Part shown: piece after piece, positions 60,521 to 64,000 of the stretch
How the letters are laid out: each line of letters opens with the position of its first letter
How positions within the stretch are numbered: position 1 is the stretch's first letter
Source: Coriobacteriaceae bacterium EMTCatB1
GTDB taxonomy: Bacteria > Actinomycetota > Coriobacteriia > Anaerosomatales > Anaerosomataceae
Reading direction: 5' to 3'
Assembly (NCBI GenBank): GCA_001950395.1
Contig: BDLO01000001.1
Location: 405,979 to 469,978, forward strand
Length of the DNA stretch: 64,000 nucleotides
Made by a program: the position numbers and the translations under genes
The notes under the pieces: generated by a model
The model's database searches: none
What the model was told of the DNA's origin: nothing
What the model saw: only the letters and a program-made list of their open reading frames with translations

Positions 60521-63500
60521 ATGCTCCGGCATCTCGCACGGACCGCTGCGACGCTGTCCGCTCTGGTCGTCGTCCTTGCCGCCGCGCCGGGCCTGGCCGC
60601 AGGCGCGCCGGGGCTGTCCAAGGCGCCCAAGCCGCCGCAGCCGGCTCCGGCCCTGCAGCTGCCGGCCCCCACCGGGGTCGAGGCCGTGTCGGGTGACAAG
60701 GAGGACGTCATACGCTGGCGCGTGAGCGTGCGTGCGAGTCTTCCGGTATATGTGTTCTCGGCGCCTTCTGCTGACGGGCCGTGGACGCTCGTGACCAAGA
60801 AGGGCGTCGTGCGCGCCACGAGCCTGCGTGTAGCCGTGTCGGAGCCCAGGCGCCGGTGGTACGTCGTGGCGCGCGGCGTCAAGGACGGCAAGCCGGTCTT
60901 TCCGAGCGCGCCCGCTGTGAACGACCGCGTAGCCATGAGCAGGCCCGTCGGACCTGCGGGTGCTACGCTCGTATCCTCCAACGGGGCCGTGTCCCTCGCC
61001 ATCCCGGCAGGCGCGCTCGACGCTACCGTGGTGGTCTCCGTGCAGCAGCAGCAGGTGAGGACACCGGAAGGTGCGATCCTGCTCACGCCCGTTTACGACA
61101 TCGGCCCAGACGGGCTCGTGCTTGCGAGGTCCGCCCGTTTGGCCCTCCGCTACCGGGTGCCAGTCGAGCACTTCCAGGTCGCCGCGACCCTCGCCGCGGC
61201 TCTCGAGCTCGCCACCGTCGAAGGTTCGTCGTGGCAAGCGGTTCCTTCGGAGGTCGACACCGCCGCTGCGGTGGTCGCCGGCGAGGTGCCCCACTTCAGC
61301 TACTGGTCGGGTGCGGTGATCCAGCCGCACGGTGCGACGCCTGCCAAGACCACCTTCTGCTCCGGCATCTGCCACGACCTCCTCGTGGAGCCCGGCTCGA
61401 CCATCCGCATGGACGCCCGCGAGAAGCAGGTGTGCTACAACTGCCACGGCAATTCGTCCGCCGCGCTGCCGCCCGCTGGTGCGACGGGCCCCAACGTGCA
61501 GGCTTCGCTGTTCGAGTGCCCCGACCAGTCCTTGCCGGCGAGCGCGACGCGCCACCGAGTGCGCACCACGACATCTACCGTAGGGCTTTGGTGCACGTCG
61601 TGCCACGACCCGCACAAGACGCCCGAGGGGAGCCCCGGTCTTCTGCGCGCGTACGACGCGGTCACCGGCAAGGCCGTGACTTCCGGCAACGAGTTCTGCT
61701 GGGCGTGCCACGGCGCGGTTCGCAACCGCCGGACCGACGCGCTGACGCCGGGCTACTGGACCGCCACAGGAGGAGACAAGAAGAGCGGGTACGCCACGTC
61801 TGCTCACGCAAGCCTCCAGACGAGCACCGGCGTGACCTGCAACGGGTGTCATGGGCCGCATGGTGGGCAGCAGGACTCGCTCATGCCTGATAGGCAGGCT
61901 CTTGCGTGCACCGGCGCCGGATCCGGTGCGTGCCACTCGAACAGCGCGAATGCAGCAGGCGGGAGCAACGTCTACTCGCAGCTCACCACGGGGACGTCGG
62001 CTTCGACGCACCACGACGTCATGCCGTCAGCGCAAGCTTCGAGCGGCGCGAAGATCGAGTGCACGAGCTGCCACAATCCCCACAAGGACTCACGGACGAT
62101 GCCGGTGGTCGACCCGGACGACAAGAGCGTGTCGACTGCAACGGCCGACGCCTCGTTCTTCATGAGCGGCGACGGATCCGTCTGGATCCTTGCTGGAGCA
62201 GTCCATGACGGCACCCCTCCGGTCATCAGCGGCGTGGGCATGGACGCCGCTGGATCGAAGTATCTCTCACCCGTCGTGAGCTGGAGCACCAACGAGCCAT
62301 CCACGTCGTGGATCGACTACGGCTTGACCACTTCATACGAGCTGGGGAACGAGACGAGCGGCGCTCCTTTCGGCAATGCGACGCTCGCGACGTCGCACTC
62401 AGTGACCATGAGTGGGCTGGTCGAGGGTGTCACGTACCACTACCGGATCCGCACCACCGACGCTCTTGGGAACACGCGTCTGTCAGGCGACTACACGTAC
62501 ACGCCGCAGCCGCCGCCCGAGGCCCCTCAGCCGCTGAGCCCCATCGAGACTACCGTCACCGCGTACTACGGCTGGGATCCCATCACCTTCTCGTGCGGCT
62601 CTGTGACAGGACAGGGCGGGCATGCGGTGCAATACGAGTTCGAGGTATACCACCCGGAGTGGTGGTCGAATCCATCGCCGCTGTGGACTTCGGGGTGGCT
62701 GTCCGCGACGTCCTACCAGACGTACATCGCGTACGAGGGATTCGTGTACTGGCGCGTCCGTGCCCGCGACGCTGTGACAGGCGCCGTGAGCGAGTGGTCA
62801 TCGCAGGTACGGTTCTACCTCGTGGACACGAACCCGGATCCGTCGTGCCCGACGCTCTACACGTGGGATGGAGCGCGCTATCGGTTCGTCACCGACGTGA
62901 TGGGTCTCGGCTCGATCGGTGTGAAGAAGGGTCCGGACACCTACCTCAAGCCCGAACCGGTCGAAGACTCGGTCATCCCGCAAGATGCGCTTGTGTCCGA
63001 AGGCGGTCGGTTGAGGATTCGGTTGACCGACGAGAAGGAGGAGATCGAGTTCGTCGATGAGGTGAAGCTCAGGGCGATCGACCACCCTGCAGGGACGCGG
63101 CTGCTCATCAACGACTTGCACTGGGGATGCTTCGAGGGCGGGCGTGAGGCGACGCGGTACTTCACGATCGCAGACCCCAAGCCCGTGAAGGCGACGTACG
63201 AGCGTCTCCCAGTGCTGAGCGAGGAGTCGGTCCCGCCAACGGATGTCAGCGGAGAGCTGGCGGTCGAAGGCGACGGCAAAGTTGCGTACGGCGGCTTGTA
63301 CGACGACAACGTGTGGACGTTCGACCTCGGGAGACTCGAGCATCCCGAGAAGGTCAAACTGGTCGTGAGCGGGTGGGTCGATTACGCCAACCGCGCGGAA
63401 AAGGCGGCGTGGCTCGCGAGCGGAAAGCATCCGCCGAAGAGCTGCATCGAGGTGATGGACGCTCAGGGCAAGTGGGTCGAGGTCGGCAGGGCGCCGCATC

Positions 63501-64000
63501 CGCCCGGGTATCCGAAGACCGTGGTGTACGACCTCACGGGGCTTTTCCCCGAGGGCGTCACGGACTACAGGGTGAGGTTCCGCATATACATGCGCATGAA
63601 CCTCGACTACGTCGCGGTGGACACGACTCCTGACGAGCCGGTCTTCGTGACAGAGGTGGTCCCTGATGCGGCCACGCTCGGCTTCAAAGGACGGTCGCGG
63701 TACTCCGAGACACCCTACCCGACGTTCGAATACGATGACGTCGTCTCGACGGGGGTCGGCGGGCAGGTCGGCGCATTCACGCGCTTCGGCGACGTGCAGC
63801 CGCTTCTCATGGCGCCCGATGACAAGTTCGTGGTGATGAACACCGGCGACGACCTCGCCGTGGAGTTCTCTGAGCCGGCAGCGCCGCCTGCTGGGTACGA
63901 GCGGACGTACGTGATCCACACCGACGGCTTCCATCAGACGATATCGGGCGCGGTCGATCCGATGCCGTTCCACGCGATGTCGAACTACCCGTATCCCCCG
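60521..64000 (+). CDS. Giant exported multiheme cytochrome with ZU5-like and FN3-type domains (3' end missing)
   Basis: The frame is open from ATG 60521 to the window edge, 1160 codons without stop. A signal peptide (about 1-27) and a beta region resembling ZU5 ('NGAVSLAIPAGALDATVV' to 'VPHFSYWS', about 155-270) come first. A heme region (about 280-520) has CYNCH, CTSCH, CWACH, CNGCH and CTSCH, plus two atypical sites, 'CSGICH' (CX3CH) and 'CTGAGSGACH' (CX7CH). One or two fibronectin-III-like domains (about 565-765) follow, then a C-terminal region starting 'CPTLYTWDGARYRFVTD' (from about 780) like that found near ASPIC/FG-GAP proteins. It is probably a cell-surface electron-transfer protein. 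GTG 60491 or ATG 60506 could add residues; AGGGGAGG favours 60521. Confidence 0.85.
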   Translation, partial: MLRHLARTAATLSALVVVLAAAPGLAAGAPGLSKAPKPPQPAPALQLPAPTGVEAVSGDKEDVIRWRVSVRASLPVYVFSAPSADGPWTLVTKKGVVRATSLRVAVSEPRRRWYVVARGVKDGKPVFPSAPAVNDRVAMSRPVGPAGATLVSSNGAVSLAIPAGALDATVVVSVQQQQVRTPEGAILLTPVYDIGPDGLVLARSARLALRYRVPVEHFQVAATLAAALELATVEGSSWQAVPSEVDTAAAVVAGEVPHFSYWSGAVIQPHGATPAKTTFCSGICHDLLVEPGSTIRMDAREKQVCYNCHGNSSAALPPAGATGPNVQASLFECPDQSLPASATRHRVRTTTSTVGLWCTSCHDPHKTPEGSPGLLRAYDAVTGKAVTSGNEFCWACHGAVRNRRTDALTPGYWTATGGDKKSGYATSAHASLQTSTGVTCNGCHGPHGGQQDSLMPDRQALACTGAGSGACHSNSANAAGGSNVYSQLTTGTSASTHHDVMPSAQASSGAKIECTSCHNPHKDSRTMPVVDPDDKSVSTATADASFFMSGDGSVWILAGAVHDGTPPVISGVGMDAAGSKYLSPVVSWSTNEPSTSWIDYGLTTSYELGNETSGAPFGNATLATSHSVTMSGLVEGVTYHYRIRTTDALGNTRLSGDYTYTPQPPPEAPQPLSPIETTVTAYYGWDPITFSCGSVTGQGGHAVQYEFEVYHPEWWSNPSPLWTSGWLSATSYQTYIAYEGFVYWRVRARDAVTGAVSEWSSQVRFYLVDTNPDPSCPTLYTWDGARYRFVTDVMGLGSIGVKKGPDTYLKPEPVEDSVIPQDALVSEGGRLRIRLTDEKEEIEFVDEVKLRAIDHPAGTRLLINDLHWGCFEGGREATRYFTIADPKPVKATYERLPVLSEESVPPTDVSGELAVEGDGKVAYGGLYDDNVWTFDLGRLEHPEKVKLVVSGWVDYANRAEKAAWLASGKHPPKSCIEVMDAQGKWVEVGRAPHPPGYPKTVVYDLTGLFPEGVTDYRVRFRIYMRMNLDYVAVDTTPDEPVFVTEVVPDAATLGFKGRSRYSETPYPTFEYDDVVSTGVGGQVGAFTRFGDVQPLLMAPDDKFVVMNTGDDLAVEFSEPAAPPAGYERTYVIHTDGFHQTISGAVDPMPFHAMSNYPYPP

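Noticed and set aside
60347..62014. 555-codon open frame on the minus strand
   Set aside because: It overlaps the heme motifs of two exported cytochromes on the other strand and has no recognisable domain. The plus-strand frames carry signal peptides and CxxCH motifs.

Overview
This window comes from a high-GC anaerobic bacterium. The protein families (EF-G2-type GTPase, RadC-MreBCD-RodA cluster, TIGR03960/TIGR03936 pair next to RNase G, Rnf complex, multiheme cytochromes, selenium-dependent hydrogenase) suggest an actinobacterial lineage near the Coriobacteriia, such as the uncultured OPB41/Anaerosomatales-type clade. That placement is inferred from gene content only. Almost every base is coding. 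I see no prophage, insertion sequence, CRISPR array or rRNA. There are two tRNA genes (Arg-CCG and Ala-GGC).

Layout. 1-2.2 kb: the end of a transketolase C-terminal subunit, then an OmpR-type response regulator and its histidine kinase. 2.2-6.4 kb (minus strand): a membrane-bound uptake hydrogenase operon of Tat-exported small subunit, large subunit, cytochrome b and maturation protease. The large-subunit frame carries an in-frame TGA exactly at the first cysteine of the C-terminal Ni-binding motif. Read as selenocysteine it restores the motif and ends one base before the cytochrome gene, so this is a [NiFeSe] hydrogenase with a candidate SECIS hairpin. 7-12.3 kb: DUF2249 protein, HAD hydrolase, a fused FAD/Fe-S/CCG oxidoreductase with a strange Met/Pro-rich tail, a Crp/Fnr regulator and a cytochrome-b5-like protein. 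12.3-25.7 kb: RlmD, a receiver-PilT fusion, OsmC protein, glycosyltransferase, a BshB1-like deacetylase with a BshC-like protein, ferredoxin, PlsY, diacylglycerol-kinase-like protein, tRNA-Arg, EF-G2, cyclophilin lipoprotein, TPR protein and Ndk.

25.8-31.8 kb: a complete rnfCDGEAB operon for an ion-pumping ferredoxin:NAD oxidoreductase, directly followed by NusG-II and Gx-transporter genes of the kinds that accompany flavin-based extracellular electron transfer loci. 31.8-38.2 kb: radC and the rod-shape cluster mreB-mreC-mreD-mrdA-rodA. 38.2-52.1 kb: a dense housekeeping run (DUF697 protein, radical-SAM pair, RNase G, lipoprotein, L21, L27, ObgE, ProB, ProA, NadD, YqeK, an LCP/LytR_C-type protein, RsfS, a DMT exporter) ending in tRNA-Ala. 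52.3-59.3 kb: LeuS, the DNA-uptake genes comEA and comEC, holA and convergent rpsT. 59.4-64.0 kb: a seven-heme cytochrome c and the first 1160 codons of a very large exported multiheme protein that runs off the window.

Taken together, the window describes a rod-shaped anaerobe that can oxidise hydrogen at the outer face of the membrane, couple ferredoxin and NADH to ion pumping through Rnf, oxidise a hydroxy-acid-like substrate through an HdrD/GlcF-type enzyme, and probably pass electrons to exported multiheme cytochromes. The strongest unusual signal is the selenocysteine hydrogenase. Next are the atypical giant cytochrome, the Met/Pro-rich oxidoreductase tail, the Rnf/EET-type gene association, and a comEC frame that stays open through most of holA.
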